Assembly: GCA_020849725.1 (NCBI GenBank) | Contig: JADLAZ010000007.1 | Coordinates: 1 to 64,000 of the forward strand | Origin: Chloroflexota bacterium | GTDB lineage: Bacteria; Chloroflexota; Chloroflexia; Thermomicrobiales; JADLAZ01 | Direction: 5' to 3' | Length of the DNA: 64,000 nt | Shown here: piece after piece, positions 7,401-16,397 of the stretch | How positions within the stretch are numbered: position 1 is the first letter of the stretch | Layout: every line of letters starts with the position of its first letter | Position numbers and translations under genes: made by a program | The notes under the pieces: model-generated | The model's input: the letters and a program-made list of their open reading frames with translations, nothing else | The model's database searches: none | Told to the model about the DNA's origin: nothing

Positions 7401-9026
7401 TCAGCCATCGAAGTCGATATCGACGGTGTGCCGCTCGCCGAGCTGGCCGGTGGTGGTGATGCTGATCGGGCCGCGATAGGCGCCGCGGTCGCGCGCGGTC
7501 GCGCGCAGCGTGTACGTCGTCCGGCCGCGGCTGATGATCTCGTAGCGACCGTCGGCAGCAGGCTGGACGACCTCGCCGAATGGCTCGACCTCGATCACGA
7601 CCTGGGCCGGGTCGGCGCCGGTGACGCGGCCAGCGATCTGCGCCCGGCGGTTGGGCAGCGTGTCGCCGGCGCGGGCGGCGGCGACGGCGCGAGCGGCGTT
7701 GACCCGGCCCCAGCCGGCCGCCGGGTCGAAGCCAGCCGGCCCGATGTCGTCGGCGGTGCCCTCCAGGATGCGCCGCACGTCGGCCGGCGTCAGCGAGGGC
7801 GCGACCGACAGCATCAGCGCGACCACGCCGGAGACGATCGGGGCGGCGAAGGAGGTGCCGTTGACGACGGCCTGCTCGGCGCCGGCGCGCGCGCCCAGCA
7901 CGCCCGCACCGGGCGCGCTGACCGCCACGTGCGGCCCGCGCTGCGAGAAAGCCGCCACCTCATCGCGCCAATTTGTCGCACCGACGGCGATGACGCCGCG
8001 TTCGGCAGCCGGGAAGCTGAGGCGGGCGGTGCCGCCGTTGCCGGCCGCCACGACGACGACCGCGCCCTTGCGATCGGCATAGGCAAGGGCATCCTGGATT
8101 GAGCGCGCCGGCGCGCTGCTGCCGAGGCTGCAGTTGATCACCCGCGCGCCGGCATCGGCGGCAGCGATGATGCCGCGGGCGACGTCGAAGCTGGCCCCAC
8201 CCTGCGTGCCGAGCGCGCGGAACGCGGCCAGCCGCACGCCCGGCGCCAGCCCGGCCAGCCCGCGCCCATCGTCGGTGTTGGCGGTGCTGCACGAGGCGCC
8301 GGCCGTGCCATGCCCGACCGGATCGGTCAGCGTGAACGTCTCGGCGATGAAGTCGTAGCCACCGATGACCTTGCCGGCCAGGTCGGGGTGGGTCGGGTCC
8401 AGGCCGCTGTCGACGATGGCCACCAGCACCGATGGGTCGCCGGTCGTGATCGCCCAGGCGCCGGCGGCGTCGATCAGGCGCAGGTGCCACTGGTTGCCGC
8501 CCTGGTAGAGCGGGTCGTTGGGGCCAGTCTGCGCCAGCCGCACCAGCCAGTTCGGCTCGGCAGCGACGACACCGGGCGCGGCGGCGAACGCGGCGGCCAT
8601 CGCGCCTGGGTTGGCGGCGACCGTGGCCCTCAGCCGATAGGTGGCCGTATTCGGCAGCCAGGTCGCCTCGGCCACGGCGAATCGCGCCAGCAACGGCTGC
8701 ATCTCGGCCGGAAGATCGGCCGGCGTCGCCACCGGGCCAGCCGGCGTCGCCAGCGTCACTACCACATCGCCCGGCACGGCCAGCAGCTCGTCGACGGCGA
8801 TCGGCAGCGGCGCGGCCGGCGCAATGGTGGCGGGCAACAGCATCACGGCCAGCGCCAGCGCCAGCAGCGCCGCGCGCCAGTGACCGCGGGGTGAGCGGCC
8901 AAATCGAGTCGCGGGTCCGGACCCGCGCCCTGGTGTCGCGGCGGTGTGACAGGGGCCAGGAGAGTCCACACCTGACGTCCACACTGCGCCAAGCCGTGCC
9001 AGGAAGCGCCGGTTATTGGTTCTCAT
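7401..9026 (-). CDS. secreted subtilisin-like serine protease (S8 family)
   Basis: 541 residues. A hydrophobic export segment at 50-72 is followed by a propeptide-like region (about 75-165) and then the S8 catalytic domain: Asp206 in 'VAIVDSGLDPTHPD', His239 in 'DPVGHGTAGAS', Asn330 in 'VVAAGNGG' and Ser392 in 'VNGTSFAAPIVSG', so the full triad and oxyanion Asn are present. A C-terminal domain of about 90 residues ('QIAGRVTG...') resembles a carboxypeptidase-regulatory-like beta-sandwich. The first 49 residues before the export segment are unusually long, so a later start is possible. The ATG overlaps the stop of the upstream gene (ATGA), so it is the third gene of a coupled secreted-protein operon, with two paralogues upstream as possible substrates or partners. 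Confidence 0.88.
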   Translation of the reverse strand: MRTNNRRFLARLGAVWTSGVDSPGPCHTAATPGRGSGPATRFGRSPRGHWRAALLALALAVMLLPATIAPAAPLPIAVDELLAVPGDVVVTLATPAGPVATPADLPAEMQPLLARFAVAEATWLPNTATYRLRATVAANPGAMAAAFAAAPGVVAAEPNWLVRLAQTGPNDPLYQGGNQWHLRLIDAAGAWAITTGDPSVLVAIVDSGLDPTHPDLAGKVIGGYDFIAETFTLTDPVGHGTAGASCSTANTDDGRGLAGLAPGVRLAAFRALGTQGGASFDVARGIIAAADAGARVINCSLGSSAPARSIQDALAYADRKGAVVVVAAGNGGTARLSFPAAERGVIAVGATNWRDEVAAFSQRGPHVAVSAPGAGVLGARAGAEQAVVNGTSFAAPIVSGVVALMLSVAPSLTPADVRRILEGTADDIGPAGFDPAAGWGRVNAARAVAAARAGDTLPNRRAQIAGRVTGADPAQVVIEVEPFGEVVQPAADGRYEIISRGRTTYTLRATARDRGAYRGPISITTTGQLGERHTVDIDFDG

Positions 9027-10732
9027 GACGCATCGCCTTCCCCTGCGCTGCCCAGGAGTGTCGCCAGCAGCGCCGGATCGAGCACTGCCTCGTCGTCCAT
9101 CTCCAGTGCCGGTTGCCAGGTGGCGGCCGGCCCGTCCAGGCTGGCCGGTTGGGCCGGTGCGCGCTCGACGCCGTACTGGTAGTTCGTCAGCCACGGCGCG
9201 CCGGCCCGTGCCCGGAAGTAGGCGATCGCCTGCTGGCCGCTCGTATTGCCGACGAGTGTGACGGCGAAGATGCCAGTCGTCGCCACGCCTGGCCCGGGTA
9301 GCGCCGCCAGCACCTGACCGGCCGGGTCGGCCCGCAGCACCGGCGCGACGGCCGGCCCACCAGACAGGCGGGGGAAGCGCACGCTCTCGATATAGACGCG
9401 CCAGGGGATTTCCCGGTGCAATCCGGTCGTCACCCAGGCGGTGACCGGCTCACCCGGCGCGAAGCCAGCGGCACGCAACTCACCGACCTGGCCAACAGGC
9501 AGCAGCGCCGGGACGACCCGCGCCTGGCCGGGCGGGACGTCGGCCGGCTCGATTGCCTCCGCGCCCGGCGTCAGGCCGTCGGTCGGCAACACGCGCAGGC
9601 CGATAATGCTCTGGTGGCCGCTGGCGCGGCCCTGCACGACGAGCAGCACCTCCAGCGCGCCCGTGATGACGGGCGTCGTGCGCAGCCGGCCAAGGAAGAG
9701 GCCGCCGGGGCGCAGCCGCACGCTCGGCTGAGGGTACACGGCGCCCTCGGTCTCGAGCCAGGCATCGACCTGCTCGCCATCCTGAAAGCCGCTGCCGGCG
9801 ACGAGGAAGGCCGTGCCCGCCTCGCCGACAGCCGGCAGCGCCAGGCCATTGCGCGACGCCGGTGGAGCCAGGTTGGGCGCCAAGTTGACCGGTCGGTCGC
9901 GCCAGGCCAGGTAGTCACGGCCAGCGGCGCCGGCGCGAACCTGCTGGCCGGCGGGCGCGCCGGGTCGGTAGATGAGCGTGCGGCGCTCGAAAAGCTGGAC
10001 CAGCGCATCGACGGCGCGACCGTCCTCAACGGCGCGCACCCAGACGGCCTCGGTTAGCGGCCAGCCATAGAGCGCAGTCCAGGTCAGCGTGCGCCCGCCG
10101 GCGGCGCCCTGCGCGGTCAGCGCCCGCCAGAAGACGGCCGGGATGTTGTGGCCGGTGTCGTCGATGTAGACGGCGTTGATCGCCAGTTGGCCGAGCGCCG
10201 GGTCACGCCGGGCGGCGACGACGGCGGTCGTCACTCCGCTGCCTTCGGGCGGCAGCAGCACCGTCTCGACCGGCAGGCCAACGGCGCTGGGCACGCGCGC
10301 CAGCAGCGGGCGCAGGGCGCGGTAGGTCGGTGCGGCCGGGTTGGCGGCCCGGTCGCGGTCCCCGACGACGGGTAGATCGGCGCCGGCATAGCGGCGGCGG
10401 TAGCTGTCGCCGACGGCCAGGTCGCCGGTCACCAACTCGACCACCAGCCGGCCATAGGTGACGCCGCTCGCGCCGGACTGCGGGTCGGTCAGGTCCATGC
10501 GGCCTTCGGGATAGTAGCGAACTAGCCGCCGGCCGCCGACCGCGTCGGGGTCGTCCTCGGCGCGCTCCAGCAGCGGCGCGCTCCAGACGGCCGGACCGGC
10601 GGCGGCAGCCACCTGGTCGAAGGCGGCGGCCGGCGTCTGGGCCACGGCCAGCGCCGGCAGCGCGCCGGCGAGGAGCGCCAGCAGCAGCGCCAGCAGCGGC
10701 CAGCGCCACGGACGGGCCGGTGAGCGCCTCAT
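9023..10732 (-). CDS. secreted protein of unknown function, paralogue of 10729-12237
   Basis: 569 residues with a signal peptide ('WRWPLLALLLALLAGALPAL'). The N-terminal half (about 35-290) shares with the upstream neighbour the order 'RRLVRYYPEGRMDLTDP', 'YGRLVVELVTGDLAVGD', 'TGHNIPAVFWRALTAQG' and 'ALVQLFERRTLIYRPGAP'. The C-terminal half (about 310-530) looks like repeated beta-rich segments ('GSGFQDGEQVDAWLETEGA', 'AAGFAPGEPVTAWVTTG'), similar to Ig-like surface repeats. I know this pattern from Chloroflexota but no function. Start and stop overlap the flanking genes by 4 bp (ATGA on both sides), strong evidence for one operon with the subtilase. Confidence 0.75.
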   Translation of the reverse strand: MRRSPARPWRWPLLALLLALLAGALPALAVAQTPAAAFDQVAAAAGPAVWSAPLLERAEDDPDAVGGRRLVRYYPEGRMDLTDPQSGASGVTYGRLVVELVTGDLAVGDSYRRRYAGADLPVVGDRDRAANPAAPTYRALRPLLARVPSAVGLPVETVLLPPEGSGVTTAVVAARRDPALGQLAINAVYIDDTGHNIPAVFWRALTAQGAAGGRTLTWTALYGWPLTEAVWVRAVEDGRAVDALVQLFERRTLIYRPGAPAGQQVRAGAAGRDYLAWRDRPVNLAPNLAPPASRNGLALPAVGEAGTAFLVAGSGFQDGEQVDAWLETEGAVYPQPSVRLRPGGLFLGRLRTTPVITGALEVLLVVQGRASGHQSIIGLRVLPTDGLTPGAEAIEPADVPPGQARVVPALLPVGQVGELRAAGFAPGEPVTAWVTTGLHREIPWRVYIESVRFPRLSGGPAVAPVLRADPAGQVLAALPGPGVATTGIFAVTLVGNTSGQQAIAYFRARAGAPWLTNYQYGVERAPAQPASLDGPAATWQPALEMDDEAVLDPALLATLLGSAGEGDAS

Positions 10733-12237
10733 CGACGTGCCTCCTGCCAGGCGTGGGCGAGCAGCGAGTCGCCCCCGTCATCCGCGGTCAGCCAGAAGAG
10801 CGGACTGAGTACCTGCGCCAGCGATACCTCGCGCGGTTCCACTGTGACGCGGAAGTAGAGGATGGACTGCCGCGCGGGGTCGGCGTCAGCCTGGAGCGTC
10901 AGCGCCCACACCCCAACGGCCAGCCGCAGCGTGTCGATCGTCAGGATGACACCGTCGGCCGTCTCATCAGCGATGCGGATCGGGACGGCCGGCTGGGTGT
11001 CGTCGTTGAGCGAGATGACGCGCCCGCTCGGCGCGGTCAGCCACGCGCCGACGGTATCGTCAATGAAGTGGATGGTGCGGAAGCCGCGCGCCAGCAACAC
11101 CTGCCGGATGCCGCCCGGCGCGACGCCCGGCGCGACCGCGCCATTGACACTCGGCGGCAGGCTGCGATCGACGGCGATCGGCGTCGCCGGCGTCACCGGC
11201 GGCGCGCTCAGCCGCTGGGCCCTGCTGCCCGCGGTCAGCGGCGCGAGACCGACGGCCGGTGGCGCGGTCGGCGGCGGGCCATAGCGCCACTGGTGGGCGT
11301 GGCGGCCAACATTGCCCATCTCGACACGCCAACCCGGCGGTGCGTCCGGCCGGTAGGTCAGCACACGGCGCTCGAAGAGTTGCACCAGCAGCAGCGCCGG
11401 CTGGCCCCCGACCTGGACGGTCGTCCAGGCCGGCTCCGACAGCGGCGCGCCGGCGAGGCTGCGCCAATCGAACAGCGGCGCCTGTTGATCGCCGCCGGTG
11501 ATCGGGTCGACGACCAGCCCCTCGGCGGCGAAAGCGTCCCAGAAGGGCGCGGCGATGTTGTGGCCACTGGCCGCATCGTAGGCGCCGATTGTGACGCGTG
11601 GCTCGGCGTCCGCGGCCCGCTCGCCGCGAGCGCCGGCCTGGATGGTCGCTGTCACTGGCCGGCCAACGGCGCTGGCCGGCAACGGCAGGCCGCCGCGCAC
11701 GATGATGCCGCCAATGGCCTCCAGGGCGAAGTCGGCGTACCGGGGCGCGGTCAGGTTGGCGCCCGGCTGGTCGTCGCCCGCGACGGGAATGAAGGCCGGG
11801 TCGTAGAAGAGGACCTGGTTGCTGCCGACCTGGACGAGGCCGAGCGCCAGGTCACGCACCAGCGCGCCGCTCTGCACCGGCGCATCATCGGACGCGCCGG
11901 CCGGTGGCAGGTCCATGCGGCCCTTATCGAAGTAGAGCACCAAACGCTGGCCGCTCGGGCCGGCATCGTCGAAGCGCTCGGTCAGGCTAGCCAGCGGCGC
12001 GGCGCCCCACAGCCAGGGCCGGCTGACGCGGCCCGCGGCCACCGGCGCCTCAGTGCGCCGCCAGGCGCGCTCGAAGGCCAGCGCGCCGAAGGCGCTCTCC
12101 TGGGCGGCACTCGCGACCGGCAGGCCCAGCCCCAGCACCAACGCGACAAGCAGCCATTGGCCGAGTCGCCAGCGGCGCCGTGGGCGCTGGTCGATCCTGG
12201 CCCATCGGGTGACACGACCGGCGACGTGCAGCCTCAT
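10729..12237 (-). CDS. secreted protein of unknown function, first gene of subtilase operon
   Basis: 502 residues with a signal peptide ('LGQWLLVALVLGLGLPVASA') followed by the shared domain: 'QRLVLYFDKGRMDLPP', 'GALVRDLALGLVQVG', 'SGHNIAAPFWDAFAAEG', 'LLVQLFERRVLTYRPDAP' and 'VEMGNVGRHAHQWRYG'. The last two strings are characteristic of Chloroflexota exported proteins I have seen, without known activity. A C-terminal region (about 360-490) carries another beta-rich module. The stop overlaps the next start by 4 bp. No promoter was recognised upstream, but the divergent Fic gene shares the 12238-12448 intergenic region. Confidence 0.75.
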   Translation of the reverse strand: MRLHVAGRVTRWARIDQRPRRRWRLGQWLLVALVLGLGLPVASAAQESAFGALAFERAWRRTEAPVAAGRVSRPWLWGAAPLASLTERFDDAGPSGQRLVLYFDKGRMDLPPAGASDDAPVQSGALVRDLALGLVQVGSNQVLFYDPAFIPVAGDDQPGANLTAPRYADFALEAIGGIIVRGGLPLPASAVGRPVTATIQAGARGERAADAEPRVTIGAYDAASGHNIAAPFWDAFAAEGLVVDPITGGDQQAPLFDWRSLAGAPLSEPAWTTVQVGGQPALLLVQLFERRVLTYRPDAPPGWRVEMGNVGRHAHQWRYGPPPTAPPAVGLAPLTAGSRAQRLSAPPVTPATPIAVDRSLPPSVNGAVAPGVAPGGIRQVLLARGFRTIHFIDDTVGAWLTAPSGRVISLNDDTQPAVPIRIADETADGVILTIDTLRLAVGVWALTLQADADPARQSILYFRVTVEPREVSLAQVLSPLFWLTADDGGDSLLAHAWQEARR

Positions 12238-12357
12238 CCTGGTCCCTTCGATCTGGGGCCACGCCCGGACGAACGATTGGCACCGGTATTGTGCAGGGCA
12301 AGTGGGTCAGCCCGCAAGCCGCGACGACGCCTGTTGCCGCGACGGGACGCCGCATAG

Positions 12358-12412
12358 TAAAGCGTGGCTTACATATGCAGGGCATCGTCGGCTATGCTAA
12401 AGCGTGGCTTTA
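12358..12412 (+). promoter_or_regulatory. tandem operator-like repeats upstream of fic gene
   Basis: A perfect inverted repeat TAAAGC-GTG-GCTTTA lies at 12398-12412, and an imperfect copy TAAAGCGTGGCTTAC at 12358-12372. Their starts are 40 bp apart, nearly four helical turns, so both would lie on the same DNA face. They precede the Fic protein, whose C-terminus is a winged helix, making autoregulation the simplest reading. The sites could equally serve the divergent secreted-protein operon. Confidence 0.5.
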
Positions 12413-12448
12413 CTATGGACCCCTGTCTGTTCGCCGGGAACGGCCGCG

Positions 12449-13645
12449 ATGTCCGAGTCGACTTCCATTCCACCAACACGTTGGTCCGACCGGGCCGGGC
12501 GCTACGTGCGCCAACCAACCGGCTATCGTGCTTTCCTGCCATCCCCGCTGCCACCGGCGCCGCCGGTGCGCCTGGAAGGGCAACTGCAGGCGCTCCTCTC
12601 GCGCGCCGATCTCGCGCTCGGCCGGCTCGATGGCTCGATCCAGACGTTGCCCAATCCGGACCTGTTCGTCTTCATGTATGTGCGCAAGGAGGCCGTTCTC
12701 TCCAGCCAGATCGAAGGGACGCAGAGCTCGTTGCAGGACGTGCTTGCCGCCGAGGCGCACCTGCTGTCATCGGCCCATCCCGGCGATGTCGTTGAGGTCA
12801 TCAACTACGTCGATGCGATGAACTATGGCCTTGCACGGCTGACGGACCTGCCGGTATCTGTGCGCCTCATCCGTGAGATCCACGCCAGGCTGCTGCATGG
12901 GGTCCGGGGCTCCCGCTTGGAGCCAGGCGAGTTGCGCCGCAGTCAGAACTGGATCGGGCCAGGCGGCGGCACACTAGCCGAGGCTGTCTACGTCCCCCCA
13001 CCGCCCAGCGAAGTGCCAGCGGCGCTCAACGATCTTGAGCGCTTCCTGCATGCCGAGTCCAATCTCCCCATTCTGGTTCGCATTGGGCTGGCACATGCGC
13101 AGTTTGAGACGATTCACCCGTTCCTCGATGGCAATGGGCGCGTGGGTCGTCTGCTGATCACGTTTCTCCTGTGCGAGCGTGGCGTGCTGGCCAAGCCGGT
13201 GCTGTACCTGGCGCACTTCTTCAAGCGGCATCGGGCCGAATACTATGATCACCTTCAGGCAGTGCGCGACACGGGTGACTGGGAAGGGTGGCTTGCCTTC
13301 TTCCTCCGTGGCGTGGCCGAGGTGAGCGCGCAGGCGACCGAGACGGCTCGCCGCATCCTCGCCATGCGGGAAGAACACCGCGCCCTCCTGACCGAGCAAC
13401 TCGGCCGCGCCGCCGGCAACGGTCATCGCGTCCTTGAGCAACTCTACGAGCGCCCGATCGTATCGATCAACGACGTCGAGGCGGTCACGGGCACCACCTA
13501 CCAGGCCGCCAACCATCTGGTAAGCCGGCTGGTCGATCTGGGGATCCTGGTCGAGGTCACCGGCCAGAAACGCCATCGACGCTTCCGCTACGATGCCTAC
13601 ATCCAGCTCTTTGCCGAACCGGACGAGTCGGGCTACAGCCCATAA
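12449..13645 (+). CDS. Fic family AMPylase-like protein with C-terminal winged helix
   Basis: 398 residues. The active-site loop 'HPFLDGNGRVGR' is complete at 223-234, so nucleotide transfer (usually AMP onto a target hydroxyl) is possible. An N-terminal inhibitory motif [S/T]xxxE[G/N] is present as 'SSQIEG' at 85-90, making this a class II, self-inhibited Fic protein. The N-terminal Fic_N region ('YRAFLPSPLPPAPPV') and C-terminal helix-turn-helix ('SINDVEAVTGTTYQAANHLV', then a basic wing) are standard for the long DNA-binding Fic type. ATG 12449 is chosen because the family starts near here; GTG 12404 lies within the operator repeat and is unlikely. Its 3' end overlaps the convergent oxidoreductase by 13 bp. 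Confidence 0.88.
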   Translation: MSESTSIPPTRWSDRAGRYVRQPTGYRAFLPSPLPPAPPVRLEGQLQALLSRADLALGRLDGSIQTLPNPDLFVFMYVRKEAVLSSQIEGTQSSLQDVLAAEAHLLSSAHPGDVVEVINYVDAMNYGLARLTDLPVSVRLIREIHARLLHGVRGSRLEPGELRRSQNWIGPGGGTLAEAVYVPPPPSEVPAALNDLERFLHAESNLPILVRIGLAHAQFETIHPFLDGNGRVGRLLITFLLCERGVLAKPVLYLAHFFKRHRAEYYDHLQAVRDTGDWEGWLAFFLRGVAEVSAQATETARRILAMREEHRALLTEQLGRAAGNGHRVLEQLYERPIVSINDVEAVTGTTYQAANHLVSRLVDLGILVEVTGQKRHRRFRYDAYIQLFAEPDESGYSP

Positions 13646-14889
13646 TACTCGTTGATCGGCCGCTGGTAGGCATCGACGCGGCCGGCGAGGACGTCGGCGA
13701 CGGCAACGGACGTGCCCGCCTCAGCGCTCTCCAGGATCGCCATCGCCGTCGCCAGGTCGCGCAGCCCCTCCTCGCCGCTGGCCTCCGGGTCGCGGCCGGC
13801 CCGGATCGCCTGCAGCCAGTCGAGGTAGCCGAGTGCGAAGGTGTCCTTCAGGCCGAGCGGGAAGAGACGCTCCTGCTCGGCCGCCGTCGCCTCGCGCGCG
13901 AACAGCGCCCGCACGTCGACGCGCTCGCCGTCGTCACGGATGAGCGTCAGCCCCTTCAGCACGCCTTTGGAGCCATAGACGGTCACGCCGTCCGGCAGCG
14001 CCGTCATCTCACCGTGGCCGGCCCAGGTGAAGGACAGGTTGCCGATGACACCGCTCTCGAAGGCCGGCAGCGCGAAATAGGCATCCTCGACGTCGGCCGG
14101 CACCCGTTCGATGGTCGCGCCGTCCGGCCCGACGCGGCGGCGCTCTGGCTCAAAGGTGCGCGCCAGCGCCGTCATCGTCCGCACCTCGCCCAGCACGTAG
14201 CGCAGCCAGTGCGCCTGGTGGACGCCGATATCGATCGTCGGGCCGCCACCGGCGATGACTTTGACATGCCGCCAGGGGGTGTCGGCGACGACAATGTCCG
14301 GCGACCACTCCTTGGTGCCGACCGACACCCAGGCCAGCATCTGCGGCTCGCCGAGATGCCCGTGGTCGATCAGCCAGCGCGCCAGCCGGGGCGCCTCGGC
14401 GTAGCGCACGTTCTCGCACACGCCGAGCGTCAGACCACGCTCGCGGGCGGCATCGACCAGCAGCCGCGCCGCCCGCACGCTGACGGCCAGCGGCTTCTGA
14501 ATCATGGCGTGCCGGCCGGCCGCCAGACTGGTCAGGCCGGCGGTGTGGTGGACCGGCAGCGTGGCGGTGATGTCAACGGCGTCGACCGCGCCGGCCGCCA
14601 GCATCGCCTCTGGTGTCTCGTAGACAGTCGCGGCTTCCTCCGGCTGGAAGTCAGAGACGTAGATATGCGGCGCGGCCAGCGGATCAGCGGGATTGAAGCT
14701 GACCGGCGGGCGCGGCGGCGGCCCCTCGCCGCGAACGCGGAACATGTGCGCATCCTCCGGGCGGCGGGCGACCAGCGCGGTGATGCGGAAATCGTCGACG
14801 CCGGCCTCGCGCAGCAGGCGGTAGCCGCGCAGATGGGCCGGCAGAATGCGGCCGCAGCCGATGATGCCGATGCGGATCGGGTCGGCCAT
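13633..14889 (-). CDS. Gfo/Idh/MocA family oxidoreductase
   Basis: 418 residues. The N-terminal Rossmann fold begins 'IRIGIIGCGRILPAHLRGY' (GxGxxxxxH); the 'ETPEAMLAAGAVDAVDITAT' segment, 'MIQKPLAVS' (EKP-like motif with Gln replacing Glu) and 'GGGPTIDIGVHQAHWLRYVL' (catalytic 'D-x3-H') are all in place. Such enzymes use NAD(P) to oxidise or reduce sugars or related alcohols; the substrate is unknown. ATG 14889 is preferred to ATG 14894 because GGAGGAG lies at proper distance only for the former. It is divergent from the PIG-L deacetylase at 15068, a pairing that hints at sugar or amino-sugar metabolism. Confidence 0.85.
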   Translation of the reverse strand: MADPIRIGIIGCGRILPAHLRGYRLLREAGVDDFRITALVARRPEDAHMFRVRGEGPPPRPPVSFNPADPLAAPHIYVSDFQPEEAATVYETPEAMLAAGAVDAVDITATLPVHHTAGLTSLAAGRHAMIQKPLAVSVRAARLLVDAARERGLTLGVCENVRYAEAPRLARWLIDHGHLGEPQMLAWVSVGTKEWSPDIVVADTPWRHVKVIAGGGPTIDIGVHQAHWLRYVLGEVRTMTALARTFEPERRRVGPDGATIERVPADVEDAYFALPAFESGVIGNLSFTWAGHGEMTALPDGVTVYGSKGVLKGLTLIRDDGERVDVRALFAREATAAEQERLFPLGLKDTFALGYLDWLQAIRAGRDPEASGEEGLRDLATAMAILESAEAGTSVAVADVLAGRVDAYQRPINEYYGL

Positions 14890-15067
14890 GAGCATCTCTC
14901 CTCCTGCTGACGCGCGGGCGCGGTCTCGACGCCGGTCACCGTCCCGGCCGTGGCCGGCATCGCGCCCAGCGACGGCTTGCCGGGATCGAGCGGCGGCAGT
15001 ATATCTCACCGTGACCACACGCGGCGCTGGCATTCGTGGCGCGGCGAGCCGGTCAGGAGGAGGCGAG

Positions 15068-15883
15068 ATGGCCGAGCCGTTGCGCATCATCGCGTTTGGC
15101 GCGCACCCGGATGACTGCGACTTGAAGATTGGCGGGGTCGCCGCGCTGTGGGCGCGGCTCGGCCACCAGGTGCGCTTCGTCTCGCTCACCAACGGCGATG
15201 CCGGCCACCAGACGCTGGCTGGCGCGACGCTGGCGCGGCGCCGGCAGGCCGAGGCGACCGCCGCCGGGCAAGTGCTCGGCGTCGAGTACGTCCTGCTCGA
15301 CAATCACGACGGCGAGTTGCTGCCGACGCTGGAGAACCGGCGCGCGGTGATCCAGCTGATCCGCGATCTCCAGCCGCATCTGGTGCTGGGACCGCGCCCG
15401 TACGACTACCACCCCGACCACCGCGCGGCAGCGCTGCTGGTGCAGGACGCCGCCTACATGGTGACGGTGCCGAACGTGGTCGCGCTGACCGATCACCTGC
15501 CGAGCAACCCGGTCATCCTCTACACCAGCGATCACTTCGAGCGGCCGGCGCCGTTCACGCCCGACATCGCGATCGATATCGACGGCGCGCTGGTGCAGAA
15601 GCTCGAGGCGATCGCCTGCCACGCCTCTCAGTTCTACGAGTGGTTGCCGTTCAATGCGGGCGTGCTCGATCAGGTGCCGACGAGCGATGCCGAGCGCCGC
15701 GCCTGGCTGGGGGAGCGCCTGCGCCGCCGCTTCCAGCAGGAGGCCGATCGGGCGCGGGCACCCCTGCTGGCGCGCTATGGAGCCGAGCGCGGCGGACGCA
15801 TCCGCTGCGCGGAGAGTTTCGAGGTGTGCGAGTACGGCGCACCGCTGCCACCAGCGCTGGCGGCCGACCTCTTTCCCTTCTGA
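15068..15883 (+). CDS. PIG-L family N-deacetylase (LmbE-like)
   Basis: 271 residues. The zinc-binding motif 'AHPDDCDLKIGG' at about 10-21 and the second ligand set 'YDYHPDHRAA' are intact. Members remove acetyl groups from N-acetylglucosaminyl conjugates (mycothiol or bacillithiol steps, GPI-type substrates, glycopeptides). The substrate here is unknown. Start ATG 15068 follows a strong GGAGGAGG. The gene is divergent from the Gfo/Idh/MocA oxidoreductase and may share its regulation. Confidence 0.88.
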   Translation: MAEPLRIIAFGAHPDDCDLKIGGVAALWARLGHQVRFVSLTNGDAGHQTLAGATLARRRQAEATAAGQVLGVEYVLLDNHDGELLPTLENRRAVIQLIRDLQPHLVLGPRPYDYHPDHRAAALLVQDAAYMVTVPNVVALTDHLPSNPVILYTSDHFERPAPFTPDIAIDIDGALVQKLEAIACHASQFYEWLPFNAGVLDQVPTSDAERRAWLGERLRRRFQQEADRARAPLLARYGAERGGRIRCAESFEVCEYGAPLPPALAADLFPF

Positions 15884-15992
15884 GAGCCGGCTGCCAGCGG
15901 CCTCCTCTTCCCACAGCCGGCTCAACCGGCTACACTGCCATCGACCTCAACCGTGGGCTGCCCGCTAACAGCGGCGCGGCTGGTCGTGCAGG

Positions 15993-16031
15993 CAGTACGT
16001 TGGTACCGACCAAATCAGTACGAACGTACTG
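15993..16031 (+). promoter_or_regulatory. paired palindromic operator candidate
   Basis: Nested symmetry: outer arms CAGTACGTT (15993-16001) and AACGTACTG (16023-16031). Inside these are a near-palindrome GTACGTTGGTAC (15995-16006) and a perfect palindrome GTACGAACGTAC (16018-16029), plus TTGGT/ACCAA in the centre. Two related 12-bp dyads about 23 bp apart fit a dimer-of-dimers repressor site such as TetR-family operators, and an MFS exporter is the next gene. No regulator gene lies adjacent. Confidence 0.4.
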
Positions 16032-16316
16032 TCGTCTTCGAGACGGATGTCCCGTATCGTAGCGTGACGTTCGGCCGGTAGCATCGCCGCTATCGGCACG
16101 AGCGCTTTCAGGCGCCGTCATCTGCTTGCCCCCCGCGGCGCCGAATGGAGTCGACATCCCTATCGCGCGCGATCGACGACGCATCCCGATCGCGCGCGCT
16201 CGGCCCCACAGGCGAGGAGCGTGAAGGATCAGAAGGGGGGTGAGGGAGCCATGGGCAAATGGGGCTAACGTGGTCTGTCCTCGCTGGCACGGGCCTCACC
16301 GATCGCCAGCGATCAG

Positions 16317-16342
16317 CGGAGGGGTGCTGCAACACCCCTCCG
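16317..16342 (+). terminator. strong GC hairpin, terminator or attenuator
   Basis: CGGAGGGGTG-CTGCAA-CACCCCTCCG forms a perfect 10-bp stem with a 6-nt loop. No T-tract follows, so intrinsic termination is uncertain. It lies 55 bp upstream of the MFS start and may be a leader hairpin. Confidence 0.45.
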
Positions 16343-16397
16343 TGATGTCTCCTCGTGATATCGGCTGTCAGCCTGCAGACTGAAGGACCCGGCTATC

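Larger units (their letters stand above)
15884..16397. other. 514-bp intergenic region with several palindromes
   Basis: No gene is supported. It holds the paired palindromes at 15993-16031, a 27-bp-spaced direct repeat CATCCC(T/G)ATCGCGCGCG (16155-16171, 16182-16198) whose first copy contains the palindrome ATCGCGCGCGAT, and the strong hairpin at 16317-16342. The length and symmetry suggest a regulated promoter region for the MFS gene downstream. Confidence 0.4.
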
